A stretch of DNA of 64,000 nt. It comes from an uncultured Flavobacteriales bacterium (lineage in GTDB: Bacteria > Bacteroidota > Bacteroidia > Flavobacteriales > Schleiferiaceae). A program made the translations under genes and the position numbers. The stretch spans positions 248,001-312,000 of the forward strand of contig CAJXKC010000001.1 in the NCBI GenBank assembly GCA_913055685.1, given 5' to 3'. The notes under the pieces are model-generated. The model searched no databases and was not told the DNA's origin. It was given only the letters and a program-made list of their open reading frames with translations. How positions within the stretch are numbered: the first letter of the stretch is position 1; each line of letters opens with the position of its first letter. Shown piece by piece: positions 26,038 through 35,381 of the stretch.

Positions 26038-27348
26038 ATGCTCAACTCATTTTTAAAGAGTGCCATTGGCGTTGATGAAGATTTTGATCTCTACAGTCAA
26101 ATCTTTCACCGCATTATGCTTCTTAGTGGCTTAGCCCTACTAACCGCGCTGTTACTCTCTTTTTTCATTGACATTCCAGAAGTAAGCATCATGCTTTTTG
26201 CTACTCTAATTGTCTTATCGATTAGCTTTTGGCTTTCAAGAGTGCTTAATAAATTTCGGCTTGCCCTAGTTGTTTTTTATACTACAGCCCATGCTCTGCT
26301 TCTGGCCAACTTCTTTTATAACAACGGTATAAATGGCTCCACAACTATTATAGGCCTTTTGGTTCTAAGCGTGGTCTTTTCCATATCAAACAAAAGGGAG
26401 AAATGGTTTTGGGCTATCTTCCAGATGCTTTTATTGAGTGGTTTGATTCTGTATCAATACCAATATGGAGATGAACACATCATTGGTTACCCAGATAAGC
26501 TAAGTGCTTATGTGGATGAAATCTTTACCTATTTTATTGCGGTGGGCTTTTTAAGTCTAATCTTTCAAGTAATCATTAGAAAAAACCGTCTGCAAAGAAA
26601 GGATCTCATTTTAAGAGAACGTGAGATTCGTGATCAACGCGATCAATTGGCTAAGTCTAATGAAAATCTTTACAAATTGATGAGCCTTATTGCCCATGAT
26701 GTGCGCAATCCCTTAGCTTCGATCGAAAGTTATCTAGACCCCGAAACTCAGGCTTTAATTAATGATGAAGACCGAGTAGAATTTAATCGTGAACTCCTTG
26801 CCTTGGTAAGAAATACCAGTCATATGTTGGACGAGACTTTACATTGGTCGAGGAGCCAGTTTTTAGAACATGACAATTCCATCGTGCACCTTAAAAATGC
26901 GGCCATCGGAACATGGGTAAATAACACCATCGTCCATTTAAAGAGCATGGCCAAATCCAAGCAAATTGTGATAATTGATGACTACGATGGCTCTATACAT
27001 CTAAATTGTGATTCCAATCTCCTAACGGTAGTACTGCGAAATATCTTACAAAACGCCATCAAGTTTTCTGAACCAAAAAGCAGCATCATTTTTAAAGCTT
27101 GGGAAGATCAAGAAAAAGTCCATTTTGAAATAAAGGATTCGGGAGTAGGCATGAAACAAAGTACCATTGATAAAATCATCAGTGGTAAAGCAGAAACCAC
27201 TCCAGGAACTGCACAGGAGAAAGGCACCGGCCTGGGCTTACAGGTTAGCCTGGAATACATTAAACTACATAAAGGGGAGCTAAAAATAAACAGTAAACCT
27301 CAAGTGGGCAGCCGTTTTCAAATTAGTATTCCTAAAGGGCTTTCTTAA
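26038..27348 (+). CDS. Membrane sensor histidine kinase
   Basis: The 436-residue product has about six membrane helices in its first ~185 residues with short loops, a coiled-coil linker, a HisKA domain with the phospho-accepting His in LIAHDVRNPLASI (about residue 220), and a HATPase domain with N box (NILQNAIKF), G1 (DSGVGM) and G2 (GTGLGLQV) motifs. There is no periplasmic sensor domain, so the signal is likely sensed in or near the membrane, or via the partner 140-residue protein encoded just upstream. No response regulator gene is adjacent. Confidence 0.93.
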   Translation: MLNSFLKSAIGVDEDFDLYSQIFHRIMLLSGLALLTALLLSFFIDIPEVSIMLFATLIVLSISFWLSRVLNKFRLALVVFYTTAHALLLANFFYNNGINGSTTIIGLLVLSVVFSISNKREKWFWAIFQMLLLSGLILYQYQYGDEHIIGYPDKLSAYVDEIFTYFIAVGFLSLIFQVIIRKNRLQRKDLILREREIRDQRDQLAKSNENLYKLMSLIAHDVRNPLASIESYLDPETQALINDEDRVEFNRELLALVRNTSHMLDETLHWSRSQFLEHDNSIVHLKNAAIGTWVNNTIVHLKSMAKSKQIVIIDDYDGSIHLNCDSNLLTVVLRNILQNAIKFSEPKSSIIFKAWEDQEKVHFEIKDSGVGMKQSTIDKIISGKAETTPGTAQEKGTGLGLQVSLEYIKLHKGELKINSKPQVGSRFQISIPKGLS

Positions 27349-27353
27349 TGGGC

Positions 27354-28022
27354 TCAACTGCGAGCCGACTCAATGGCCAGATCCACAAATTCCATGAAAG
27401 GTAATGCGGCGGCAAAAGCCTCCTTAGCGATCTCTAGGCCTCCGTCGGAGCAAATGGTCTTCTCATCCAAATGCTTAAAAACGATCAGATCCTTATGCCT
27501 TAATAAATCGATGTAGGGATGATCTTGGTCGAAGCCTTTAGGACTGGTTTTAAGTTTATCCCCTTGCAGATAGCCATACACTTTTTTAAAAGCTGGGGCT
27601 GATGTGATTTCCTGCAATTTTTCGCCTTGATAGTCGATAAGATCTCGCATCGCCTGCAGCAATTCACGCGGGGGGTGGTAAATGCCGGTAGCTAGCATTA
27701 CATTCTCTGGCTCGAGATGTATGTAAAAGTCGCCATAACCCGGTCCACGATGCTTCACCATTAAAGCAAAGTGCGTTTTATAGGGTGGCTTATCGGGATG
27801 GAAGCGGCGGTTATTATTGATACGCGCCAAATACTTCTTAGGATCCATCATAGTCATCGGATAGAACTCTGCAAAACTGGCTTGAATTACCGTAGCGTAT
27901 TCAATTAGATTCTTGCGCATTTCCTGATACCACGACCGATTAGCATCCATCCACTCCTTCGAGTTATTGGCAGCTAGGGCCTTGAGGAAATCAAATATTT
28001 CGGGACTAAGGGGATTCTTCAT
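27354..28022 (-). CDS. DUF2461 family protein
   Basis: The 222-residue product matches DUF2461 (TIGR02453): FLKALAANNSKEWMDANRSWY near the N-terminus, ARINNNRRFHPDKPPYKTHF around 65-85, and GYGDFYIHLEPENVMLATGIYHPP around 95-120 (each given in part here). Function in the family is unknown; the protein looks cytoplasmic. It overlaps metG by 1 base and is probably cotranscribed with it. Confidence 0.9.
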   Translation of the reverse strand: MKNPLSPEIFDFLKALAANNSKEWMDANRSWYQEMRKNLIEYATVIQASFAEFYPMTMMDPKKYLARINNNRRFHPDKPPYKTHFALMVKHRGPGYGDFYIHLEPENVMLATGIYHPPRELLQAMRDLIDYQGEKLQEITSAPAFKKVYGYLQGDKLKTSPKGFDQDHPYIDLLRHKDLIVFKHLDEKTICSDGGLEIAKEAFAAALPFMEFVDLAIESARS

Positions 28023-30055
28023 TAGCGTACAATCGAACCATTCGGCATATCGGCCGGTGGTGAAGTAAAGCTAAGCTTTCCATTCGAATCTTCCGCCATT
28101 AAGATCATACCCGCACTTAGTACCCCTCTCAATTTACGGGGAGCTAAGTTTGCCACTACCGTTACCTTAGTTCCCGCTAGTTCCTCAGGCTTAAAGTGCT
28201 CGGCAATCCCACTTACTATACTACGCTTTTCAAAACCTAAATCCACCTCAAGATGCAGCAGCTTATCGGCCTTCTTCACTTTTTCAGCCTTTATGATTTC
28301 ACCCACTCTTAAATCTAACTTGCTGAAGTCTTCAAATTGAATTTCCTCTTTCAAGGCTTCGTATTTAGGACTTGTATCGGTTTTACTGTCTTCAAGCTTT
28401 TGGATTTGAGCCTCGATCACCACATCTTCTATTTTTTGGAAAAGGTGGCCAGCAGTTTGAATCTCTGAACCACTAGCTAAGAATATTTCCTTAGCACATT
28501 CGGCCCATGGTAGTGACTTTAAACCTAAGGCATTTCTCAACTTTTCGGCGGTAAAGGGCATAAAGGGCTCCATTAGTTGGGCCAATTGCGCACTAATCTG
28601 ACTGGCGACAAATAAAATCTGAGCGGTGCGCTCAGGATCGGTTTTCACCTTCTTCCATGGCTCTTCGTCGGCGAGGTATTTGTTACCCAAACGAGCAAGG
28701 GCCATTAACTTTCCTAAAGCCTCTCTAAAGCGATACTTCTCTAGGGACTGGGCAATATCGGCTGGAGCCGTTTTTAAGGCGCCCAAGATTTCCAAATCAC
28801 TGCTTGGTAAGACCCCGTATTCGGGTAATTTCCCCTCGTAATACTTTTGAACCAGGACTAATACCCGGTTTATAAAGTTTCCTAAAATAGCGACTAACTC
28901 GCTGTTATTTCGAGTTTGGAAATCCTTCCAAGTAAAATCATTATCCTTGCTCTCGGGAGCAGTTGCAGTAAGCACATAGCGCAGTACATCCTCCTGCCCC
29001 TGGAAGTCTTCCAAGTATTCATGTAGCCAAACCGCCCAATTACGGCTGGTCGATATTTTCTTTCCTTCTAAGTTTAAAAACTCATTGGCAGGAACATCAT
29101 CGGCCAAATGAAAGCCTCCGTGCTCCATAAGCATCGCCGGGAAAATAATGCAGTGGAATACAATATTATCCTTACCGATAAAGTGCACTAGTTTAGTATC
29201 CTCTTTGCACCAATAATCCTCCCATTTATCACCTAGTAATTCCTTGGTAGCTGAGATATAGCCAATCGGTGCATCAAACCAAACATATAAAACCTTTCCT
29301 TCTGCATCGGGCAAGGGAACTGGCACTCCCCAATCCAAATCACGCGTCATGGAACGCGCCTGCAAGCCATCCCCAGCGTCTAACCAAGACATACACTGAC
29401 CGTATACATTGGGCTTCCAATCTTTATGCGATTCGATATAAGATTTTATTTTTCCGGATAAGTGATCCAAGGGTAAAAACCAATGCTTCGTTTCTTTTAA
29501 AACCGGGGTGCTACCACTAAGCTTTGACTTAGGGTTTATCAAATCGGTGGGACTTAGTGATCGTCCGCAGTTTTCACATTGATCGCCATAGGCCTCTTCA
29601 TAATGGCAATTTGGGCATTCGCCAATAATGTATCGATCGGCAATAAACTGCTGCGCCTCAGGGTCAAAATATTGCTCCGTAACTTTTTCTTCGAGTGAGC
29701 CCTTGTCATAAAGTTCCTTAAAAAAGGCCTGGGCGGTTTCGTGATGGGTCTTATTAGAAGTGCGTGAAAAAATGTCGAAACTCACTCCAATTTTATCGAA
29801 TGAATCTTTGATAATCCCATGGTAACGATCCACTATCTCGCGGGGACTAGTGCCTTCGGCCTGAGCCTTCATGTTAATGGCTGCACCATGCTCATCCGTT
29901 CCACAAACAAACAGAACATCCTCTCCCTTTTTTCTTAGATAGCGCGCATAAATATCGGAGGGAATAAAACAGCCTGCTAAGTGGCCAATATGGACCGGTC
30001 CATTGGCGTAAGGTAAAGCAGCAGTAACTGTATATCGAGAGGGTTTAGTGGACAT
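28022..30055 (-). CDS. metG: Methionyl-tRNA synthetase
   Basis: MetRS charges tRNA-Met. The 677-residue class I enzyme shows the HIGH motif ([12 protein letters not shown], about residue 20), a zinc knuckle (CPNC...CENCG, about 145-165), a KMSKS variant (KKISTS, about 335), the anticodon-binding helical domain, and a C-terminal OB-fold tRNA-binding domain ([11 protein letters not shown]...GMILMAE) as in the dimeric E. coli type. Residue counts fit that subtype. A consensus promoter lies just upstream. Confidence 0.97.
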   Translation of the reverse strand: MSTKPSRYTVTAALPYANGPVHIGHLAGCFIPSDIYARYLRKKGEDVLFVCGTDEHGAAINMKAQAEGTSPREIVDRYHGIIKDSFDKIGVSFDIFSRTSNKTHHETAQAFFKELYDKGSLEEKVTEQYFDPEAQQFIADRYIIGECPNCHYEEAYGDQCENCGRSLSPTDLINPKSKLSGSTPVLKETKHWFLPLDHLSGKIKSYIESHKDWKPNVYGQCMSWLDAGDGLQARSMTRDLDWGVPVPLPDAEGKVLYVWFDAPIGYISATKELLGDKWEDYWCKEDTKLVHFIGKDNIVFHCIIFPAMLMEHGGFHLADDVPANEFLNLEGKKISTSRNWAVWLHEYLEDFQGQEDVLRYVLTATAPESKDNDFTWKDFQTRNNSELVAILGNFINRVLVLVQKYYEGKLPEYGVLPSSDLEILGALKTAPADIAQSLEKYRFREALGKLMALARLGNKYLADEEPWKKVKTDPERTAQILFVASQISAQLAQLMEPFMPFTAEKLRNALGLKSLPWAECAKEIFLASGSEIQTAGHLFQKIEDVVIEAQIQKLEDSKTDTSPKYEALKEEIQFEDFSKLDLRVGEIIKAEKVKKADKLLHLEVDLGFEKRSIVSGIAEHFKPEELAGTKVTVVANLAPRKLRGVLSAGMILMAEDSNGKLSFTSPPADMPNGSIVR

Positions 30056-30072
30056 AATTCACGTTTAAGCCA

Positions 30073-30105
30073 CAAAAGTAATAATTGCGGAGCCGCAGCC
30101 CACAA
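30073..30105 (-). promoter_or_regulatory. Promoter for metG
   Basis: On the minus strand TTG (30105-30103), a 22-base spacer and TACTTTTG (30080-30073) fit the Bacteroidota promoter, ending 17 bases upstream of the metG ATG. The spacer contains a short inverted repeat (GCGG/CCGC). Confidence 0.6.
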
Positions 30106-30173
30106 TATTATTCTTTGTGAGCGATATCTCTTTAAATAAACATCCGATTGCGACCTTTGTTAAAATTTTATTG

Positions 30174-30935
30174 ATGAAGTTGTTTTCGCAAATACATGGA
30201 GAAGGAGAAGTGCTCATTATCATGCATGGCCTATTTGGGATGAGTGATAATTGGCAGAGTTTAGGAAAGAAATGGGCGGAAAAATTTGAAGTCCATCTTC
30301 TAGACCTTCGCAACCATGGTCGAAGTCCGCATAGCGAGGACTTCTCCTATGAACTAATGGCCGATGACCTTCTCGAGTATTTAGACGATCACGGTATCGA
30401 TCAAGCAACTATCCTTGGTCACAGTATGGGCGGAAAAGTAGCCATGCTCTTTGCAGTATTAAACCCCGAGCGCACCAAGCGTTTGTTAGTAGCAGACATT
30501 GCTCCCAAGCCCTATAAACCGCATCATCAAGAAATAATTGCCGCCTTAGAAGGCTTAGACCTTAGCAAGGTAGAAAAGCGCAGTGATGCTAATGAACTAT
30601 TCGAGCCATCGCTCCCCACTGGTGTACGCCAATTCCTTTTAAAAAACCTGCACTGGGCGGATAAAAACCGAATGGACTGGCGCTTTAATTTACCGGTGAT
30701 TGCACGGGAAATAAAAAAAGTAGGAGAAGCTTTGGCGCCTAATGCCTATTACGACGGACCCACCTTATTTCTTAGGGGAGGTGAGTCATGGTATATCCAA
30801 GATGAAGACCTCGACCTAATTCTCGAACATTACCCTCAAGCCAAATTGGTAACAATTAAAAATGCGGGACACTGGTTGCATGCCGAACAACCCAAAGCCT
30901 TCTTTGATGAGGTTAATACCTTTCTAGGCGCTTAA
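30174..30935 (+). CDS. Alpha/beta-fold hydrolase
   Basis: The 253-residue product is a compact esterase-type hydrolase: oxyanion motif HGLFGMSDNW near residue 19, RNHGRSP, nucleophile elbow GHSMGG (Ser about residue 80), and a C-terminal His in NAGHWLH. This resembles the YbfF/PLDB esterase group. No signal peptide, so cytoplasmic. I chose the ATG at 30174; the longer frame starts with GTG and adds 19 residues not matching the family. It converges with murI, overlapping it by 12 bases. Confidence 0.9.
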   Translation: MKLFSQIHGEGEVLIIMHGLFGMSDNWQSLGKKWAEKFEVHLLDLRNHGRSPHSEDFSYELMADDLLEYLDDHGIDQATILGHSMGGKVAMLFAVLNPERTKRLLVADIAPKPYKPHHQEIIAALEGLDLSKVEKRSDANELFEPSLPTGVRQFLLKNLHWADKNRMDWRFNLPVIAREIKKVGEALAPNAYYDGPTLFLRGGESWYIQDEDLDLILEHYPQAKLVTIKNAGHWLHAEQPKAFFDEVNTFLGA

Positions 30936-31727
30936 GAAGCGTTCTTTGAGATTAATTTCCTCGCCAAAAAATAAACGCGCAACTTTAGTGAAAGCAGCGG
31001 TTTTTTCAGAAACATAGAAAGATTGTCGCCCTGCCTTTTTATTGCTATTAAGTAGCTCCCTAGAGGCCAGCATTTTCTCTAAGGCTAAGGCTACCAGGTG
31101 TGCCGAGTCCAACACTTCTACCTTGGGACCAAAAAAATCCTCCACCTCATTTTTTAATAGCGGGTAATGCGTACAGCCCAATACCAAGTGACTTAGGCCA
31201 TTTAGGCTACCGTGCTTTAAGTAATAAGCCAAGGCTCCTTTCGATACTTCAGTACCAGCAAAACCCTCCTCCACCAAAGGTGCTAATAAGGGTGTCGCTT
31301 TTTGAACGACTTCTAAATCGGGAACCTGTGCCTTTAACTTTTTAGTATACACGGATGAACGCACCGTGGCCCTAGTCGCGATAATCCCCACCTTGTCTGC
31401 CTTGGTTTTGGCTAAAAAATCGACAGTAGGATCAACAACATTTAAAATTGGGATATGGGGAAAGTCCTTTTGCAAGGCCTCAAAGGCAGAGGCAGAAGCA
31501 CTGTTACAAGCGATTACTATTGCCTTGCAATCTTGACTGGCCAAAAAACGAGTTATCCGGCTAGAGTATTCAATAATTGTGGCCTTTGACTTATCACCAT
31601 AAGGGGCATGTCTACTATCCCCAAAGTAAATGAAGTCTTCGTTGGGAAGATGCTTGTGGATAGCCGATGCTACCGTTAAGCCCCCTACACCTGAATCAAA
31701 TATTCCTATCGGTCGTTGGTCTGACAT
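30924..31727 (-). CDS. murI: Glutamate racemase
   Basis: MurI makes D-glutamate for peptidoglycan. The 267-residue product has the N-terminal IGIFDSGVGGLTV motif and both catalytic cysteines in context: IACNSASA (about residue 75) and LGCTHYPLL (about residue 185). Length is typical. Its ATG follows immediately after the T run of the terminator ending the upstream ompH operon, so there is no conventional leader; see findings. The 3' end overlaps the convergent hydrolase gene by 12 bases. Confidence 0.96.
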   Translation of the reverse strand: MSDQRPIGIFDSGVGGLTVASAIHKHLPNEDFIYFGDSRHAPYGDKSKATIIEYSSRITRFLASQDCKAIVIACNSASASAFEALQKDFPHIPILNVVDPTVDFLAKTKADKVGIIATRATVRSSVYTKKLKAQVPDLEVVQKATPLLAPLVEEGFAGTEVSKGALAYYLKHGSLNGLSHLVLGCTHYPLLKNEVEDFFGPKVEVLDSAHLVALALEKMLASRELLNSNKKAGRQSFYVSEKTAAFTKVARLFFGEEINLKERFLSA

Positions 31728-31760
31728 AAAAAAACCCTGACTCCGATTAGGAAGTCAGGG
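31728..31760 (-). terminator. Intrinsic terminator after ompH, touching the murI start
   Basis: Minus-strand stem CCCTGACT (31760-31753) with AGTCAGGG (31742-31735), extended by a few imperfect pairs, is followed by seven T residues (31734-31728). The next base, 31727, is the A of the murI ATG. Confidence 0.87.
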
Positions 31761-31785
31761 TACTAAAATACGTTTATTAAAGCGC

Positions 31786-32298
31786 TTATTGGATACCCAA
31801 TTTCGCTTTTACTAAGGGCATAATGTCTTCACCCTTTTCATTGAAGATAACTACCGCCTTAGAAGGAGAGCTATCTAAGATGTAAGTAAAACCTTTCTCA
31901 CGTGCTACCTCTTGAACCGCTTTGGTTGCTTTTTCAATAACTGGAGTAAGTAATTCTACTTGCTTGTTTTGTAAATCTTGCTGGGCGCTAGAGTTGAACT
32001 CTTGAATACGACGCTGTAACTCCTGCAATTCTTTGGTCTTTGCTTCACGAGTTGGAGTGGTCATCATTTTCTCATTAGCCTGGAAAGCCTGAATCTTAGT
32101 CATTAATTCGGTTTCCATATCCGATAAGTCTTTTTCCAACTGCTTACCGTATTTCTCTAACTCAGCCTGGGCGGTTTTGGTCTCTGGCATCATAGCCAAT
32201 AATTCATCCGCGTTGATGTGTCCGATTTTCTGTTGGGCTACAGCAGAAAAGCTTAGACCTAAAAATAATGCGGCTAATGTTAAGATCTTTTTCATCAT
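31786..32298 (-). CDS. OmpH/Skp-family periplasmic chaperone (second copy)
   Basis: Skp/OmpH chaperones hold unfolded outer-membrane proteins in the periplasm on their way to BamA. The 170-residue product has a signal peptide (cleavage after AVAQ, about 21), the family start QKIGHINADELLAMMPE, a long coiled-coil tentacle (about 45-125) and a C-terminal beta strand segment (TYILDSSPSKAVVIF). It is the second of two ompH-like genes, 16 bases after the first, and lies downstream of bamA. Confidence 0.93.
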   Translation of the reverse strand: MMKKILTLAALFLGLSFSAVAQQKIGHINADELLAMMPETKTAQAELEKYGKQLEKDLSDMETELMTKIQAFQANEKMMTTPTREAKTKELQELQRRIQEFNSSAQQDLQNKQVELLTPVIEKATKAVQEVAREKGFTYILDSSPSKAVVIFNEKGEDIMPLVKAKLGIQ

Positions 32299-32314
32299 TC
32301 TTGATTTAATCTGT

Positions 32315-32824
32315 TTAGTCTTCTAATTTTTCAATTACTTCATCGCTGATATCAACTTTTTCACTCACATAAAGGGTTATCAGCTCTGACCCTTTATCGA
32401 ATACCACATCGAGATTACGTCGACGGGCCACATCTTGTACGGCATTGTAAATCTTATCCTGTATAGGTTTGATTAACTCTTGCCTTTTGGTGTACAATTT
32501 TCCTTCTACTCCGAAGTACAATTGCTGTTTTGTTTTGGCCTCCTCATACTTTGCTTTAATCTCTGCTTGTCTTTGCTCCTTCATTTCTTCTGTGAGCAAG
32601 ACTTTTTCGGCATCAAAAGCTTTCTGTAAGGCATCTGCTTCACTAATGAGACTTTCTATCTCACTTTCCCAGGTTCGGCTAAGTTGATCTAACTGCTGCT
32701 GAGCCTTTCCGTAGTCGGAAATCTGACTCATTATATAGTCCGAATCTACAATACCAAAACGCTGTCCGGAAAGTCCTAGCCCAAAAACCAGACCAAAAAT
32801 TAAGAAGACGAATTTTTTATTCAT
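32315..32824 (-). CDS. OmpH/Skp-family periplasmic chaperone (first copy)
   Basis: A 169-residue Skp-like protein: signal peptide (about 1-20), the QRFGIVDSDYIMSQI start, a Lys/Glu/Gln-rich coiled coil (about 35-115), and VVFDKGSELITLYVSEKVDIS at the C-terminus (in part). The two tandem copies are clearly diverged, so they may handle different clients. I chose the ATG at 32824 because the longer frame begins at TTG and puts charged residues ahead of the signal peptide. Confidence 0.92.
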   Translation of the reverse strand: MNKKFVFLIFGLVFGLGLSGQRFGIVDSDYIMSQISDYGKAQQQLDQLSRTWESEIESLISEADALQKAFDAEKVLLTEEMKEQRQAEIKAKYEEAKTKQQLYFGVEGKLYTKRQELIKPIQDKIYNAVQDVARRRNLDVVFDKGSELITLYVSEKVDISDEVIEKLED

Positions 32825-32841
32825 AAGTACTAGCCTTCTGC

Positions 32842-32889
32842 TTTTCGCCAAGCCTTGTGCTTCAGAGCTTTAATGAAGCGCGGCGAAAA
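32842..32889 (-). promoter_or_regulatory. Nested inverted repeats between bamA and ompH
   Basis: In the 73-base gap an outer 8-base inverted repeat (TTTTCGCC at 32842-32849, GGCGAAAA at 32882-32889) encloses an inner 6-base inverted repeat (GCTTCA at 32859-32864, TGAAGC at 32874-32879). The minus-strand transcript could fold into a two-level hairpin just upstream of the first ompH start. There is no T run after it, so it is not a standard terminator; a processing or stability element is possible. Confidence 0.5.
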
Positions 32890-32897
32890 TAGCTTAT

Positions 32898-35381
32898 TTA
32901 AAATTGCTGTCCAATAATAAAGTGGGTATTCCAACCACTCGCACCGGTCCGGCCAGGAATGTTGTCGAAACCATATCCAAAGTCAACTCCTAAGAGACCG
33001 AACATGGGCATGAAAATACGCACCCCAAATCCGGCCGAACGCTTCATATTAAACGGCTCGTAGTTCTTAAAAGTATCGTAGTTGTTACCCGCTTCCAAAA
33101 AGGATAAAGCAAATATCTGCGCACTGGGGTTTTCAGTAATCAAATACCTTAATTCCAAAGTGAATTTATTGTAGAGGGCTCCACCCTGACTACTAACGGT
33201 AACCGGTACAATACTGTTATTTGGGTAACCCCTTAAACCAATAATTTCACGGCCGTCCAAAACAAAGTTTTGCAATCCATCACCACCAACGAAAAAACGC
33301 TCAAATGGAGGCAGTCCTACATCGCGATTGTAGGTTCCCAAGAACCCAAATTCTCCCGCGGCCTTAATTACCGTCTTTGGTAATATTTCAGTGAACCAAG
33401 AACTGTTTAGTTTAATCTTATAGTATTCCAATAGCTCGTAACGCTGAGCCGCACTTAAGCTTGAGTAATCTCTACCATTAATCAAGGAATAAGGAGGTGT
33501 AAACTCACCACTTAAGTTAAAGAGATTACCCTTACGGGGATAAATTGGATAATCAACCGAGTTACGTCCTAACGTGACTTTATAGTTGATATTATTCACC
33601 CTACCATCATTAAAGTTAATACCACCTAGGGGGTATTGAATTAAGCTGTAGCGCTGAAAATCAACCGCTTGATATAAGGTGAAGTAATCATCAGGCCATT
33701 TTAGTCGTCGGCCTAAGCCAACGGTAACACCAGTAATAGACAAACCACTGTAGCTCGGATCGTCACGAGGAACACCGCGTAGGTTTTGAATATTATGGTA
33801 GAAGGAAACCGTGAGAGCATTGGGTCTTTTCCCCCCTAGCCAAGGCTCGGTAAAAGAAGCACTGTAGGACTGAAAGAATAATCCATTACTCTGTGCACGT
33901 AAATTAATAGTTTGACCATCACCAGCAGGTAAAGGTTGCCAAGCTCCCTTTTTAAAGATATTGCGGGCCGAGAAGTTATTGAAATTTAAACCTAAGGTTC
34001 CCACGATTCGGCCAGCACCCCAACCACCTTGCAGCTCGAGCTGACTAGTAGATTGCTCCTTAACTATATACTTAATGTCTACTGTTCCGGTTTCGGCATT
34101 AGGACTAGGTTGCACATCCATGCTCTGGGGGTCAAAGAAGCCCAACTGTTGCAATTCCCGCATCGAACGCTGGATATCACTTCTACGGAAAAGCTCCCCT
34201 GGCTTGGTACGCAATTCTCGTAAAATCACATGATCATTAGTACGGTCATTGCCTTCTACAGTCACCTTGTTGATAGTGGCTTGTCTACCTTCCTGAATAC
34301 GAATTTCTAAATCAATGGTATCGTTTAGTACACTAACCTCAACTGGGTTCATGTAAAAGAAAAGATAACCATTATCTAAGTAAAGTGACGAAACATCACC
34401 GCCCGAAGGATCGGCAAAAAGCCTTTCGTTTAAAAAAGAAGCATCGTAAACGTCACCTTTTTTAATGGCTAAAACCTGACTAAGGGTTTCGTTGGTGTAC
34501 TTAGAGTTACCAAGCCAAGTAATGTCTCCGAAGTAATATTTCGGGCCCTCCTGTACGTAAATGTCGATATTGATGCGGTCACCATCAACTGCATAGATGC
34601 TATCCTTGATTATACGTGCATCACGGTAGCCTTCAGCATTGTATTTTTCAATGATAAGCTTCTTATCTTCCTTATACATTTCTGCGATATATTTGGAAGA
34701 CTTGAAAATGTTCCACCAACGGCTCCGCACCGTTTCATCCATCGCCTTGCGCAACTTACTATCCTTGATATTATCGTTGCCGATAAAATTGATGTTACGG
34801 ATTTTAACCCTTTCACCGCGATCTACAATGATATCGAGGATTACCGCATTACTGCGAGTAGTATCCGGACGCTTTAGAACTTTAACCTCAGCGTTTAAAT
34901 AACCGTCCTCCACGAAAAAGTCGCGGGCCTTATTACGGGTATTTACAATTAAGTTTTCAGTAACAATTACTCCGGAACTAAGATCAAGCTCATCGCGAAG
35001 ATTATCGCGTTTAGATTTTTTAAGCCCTTTAATCCCGTATTTGCTAAGCTTGGGAAGCTCTTTTAAGCGAATTTCCAAGAAGACAAGGTTCCCCTTTACC
35101 TCGGTAATGAAAATACCAATATCATCGAAGAGCTTTTGACGCCAAAGGTTTTCAATGGCCCGGGTGGTTTCATCTCCAGGGAGCGTAATTTTTTGCCCTA
35201 CCTCTAATCCTGAAATTAGGGTAATCACCTGTTTGTCTAAATTGTCTGAACCCGAAATCCGAATTCCTCCAATTTCATACTCCATCCCAGGAACAATGTC
35301 GGTTCCTCCTATTCCCTGGGCAAAACTACTTATGGGGCTAAACAACAATAAGAATAGCCCAAAGCGAATCCAATTTCGCAT
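32898..35381 (-). CDS. bamA: Outer-membrane protein assembly factor BamA
   Basis: BamA inserts beta-barrels in the outer membrane. The 827-residue product has a signal peptide (about 1-22), a series of POTRA domains (about 35-440, e.g. YEIGGIRISGSDNLDKQVIT, ATINKVTVEGNDRTNDHVI), and a C-terminal 16-strand barrel. The barrel includes the loop-6 type motif (LRGYPNNSIVP near residue 715, V/L-RGY replacing the VRGF signature) and ends in an aromatic residue (FIIGQQF) as expected for Bam substrates. It overlaps uppS by 1 base and is followed by two ompH genes. Confidence 0.96.
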   Translation of the reverse strand: MRNWIRFGLFLLLFSPISSFAQGIGGTDIVPGMEYEIGGIRISGSDNLDKQVITLISGLEVGQKITLPGDETTRAIENLWRQKLFDDIGIFITEVKGNLVFLEIRLKELPKLSKYGIKGLKKSKRDNLRDELDLSSGVIVTENLIVNTRNKARDFFVEDGYLNAEVKVLKRPDTTRSNAVILDIIVDRGERVKIRNINFIGNDNIKDSKLRKAMDETVRSRWWNIFKSSKYIAEMYKEDKKLIIEKYNAEGYRDARIIKDSIYAVDGDRINIDIYVQEGPKYYFGDITWLGNSKYTNETLSQVLAIKKGDVYDASFLNERLFADPSGGDVSSLYLDNGYLFFYMNPVEVSVLNDTIDLEIRIQEGRQATINKVTVEGNDRTNDHVILRELRTKPGELFRRSDIQRSMRELQQLGFFDPQSMDVQPSPNAETGTVDIKYIVKEQSTSQLELQGGWGAGRIVGTLGLNFNNFSARNIFKKGAWQPLPAGDGQTINLRAQSNGLFFQSYSASFTEPWLGGKRPNALTVSFYHNIQNLRGVPRDDPSYSGLSITGVTVGLGRRLKWPDDYFTLYQAVDFQRYSLIQYPLGGINFNDGRVNNINYKVTLGRNSVDYPIYPRKGNLFNLSGEFTPPYSLINGRDYSSLSAAQRYELLEYYKIKLNSSWFTEILPKTVIKAAGEFGFLGTYNRDVGLPPFERFFVGGDGLQNFVLDGREIIGLRGYPNNSIVPVTVSSQGGALYNKFTLELRYLITENPSAQIFALSFLEAGNNYDTFKNYEPFNMKRSAGFGVRIFMPMFGLLGVDFGYGFDNIPGRTGASGWNTHFIIGQQF

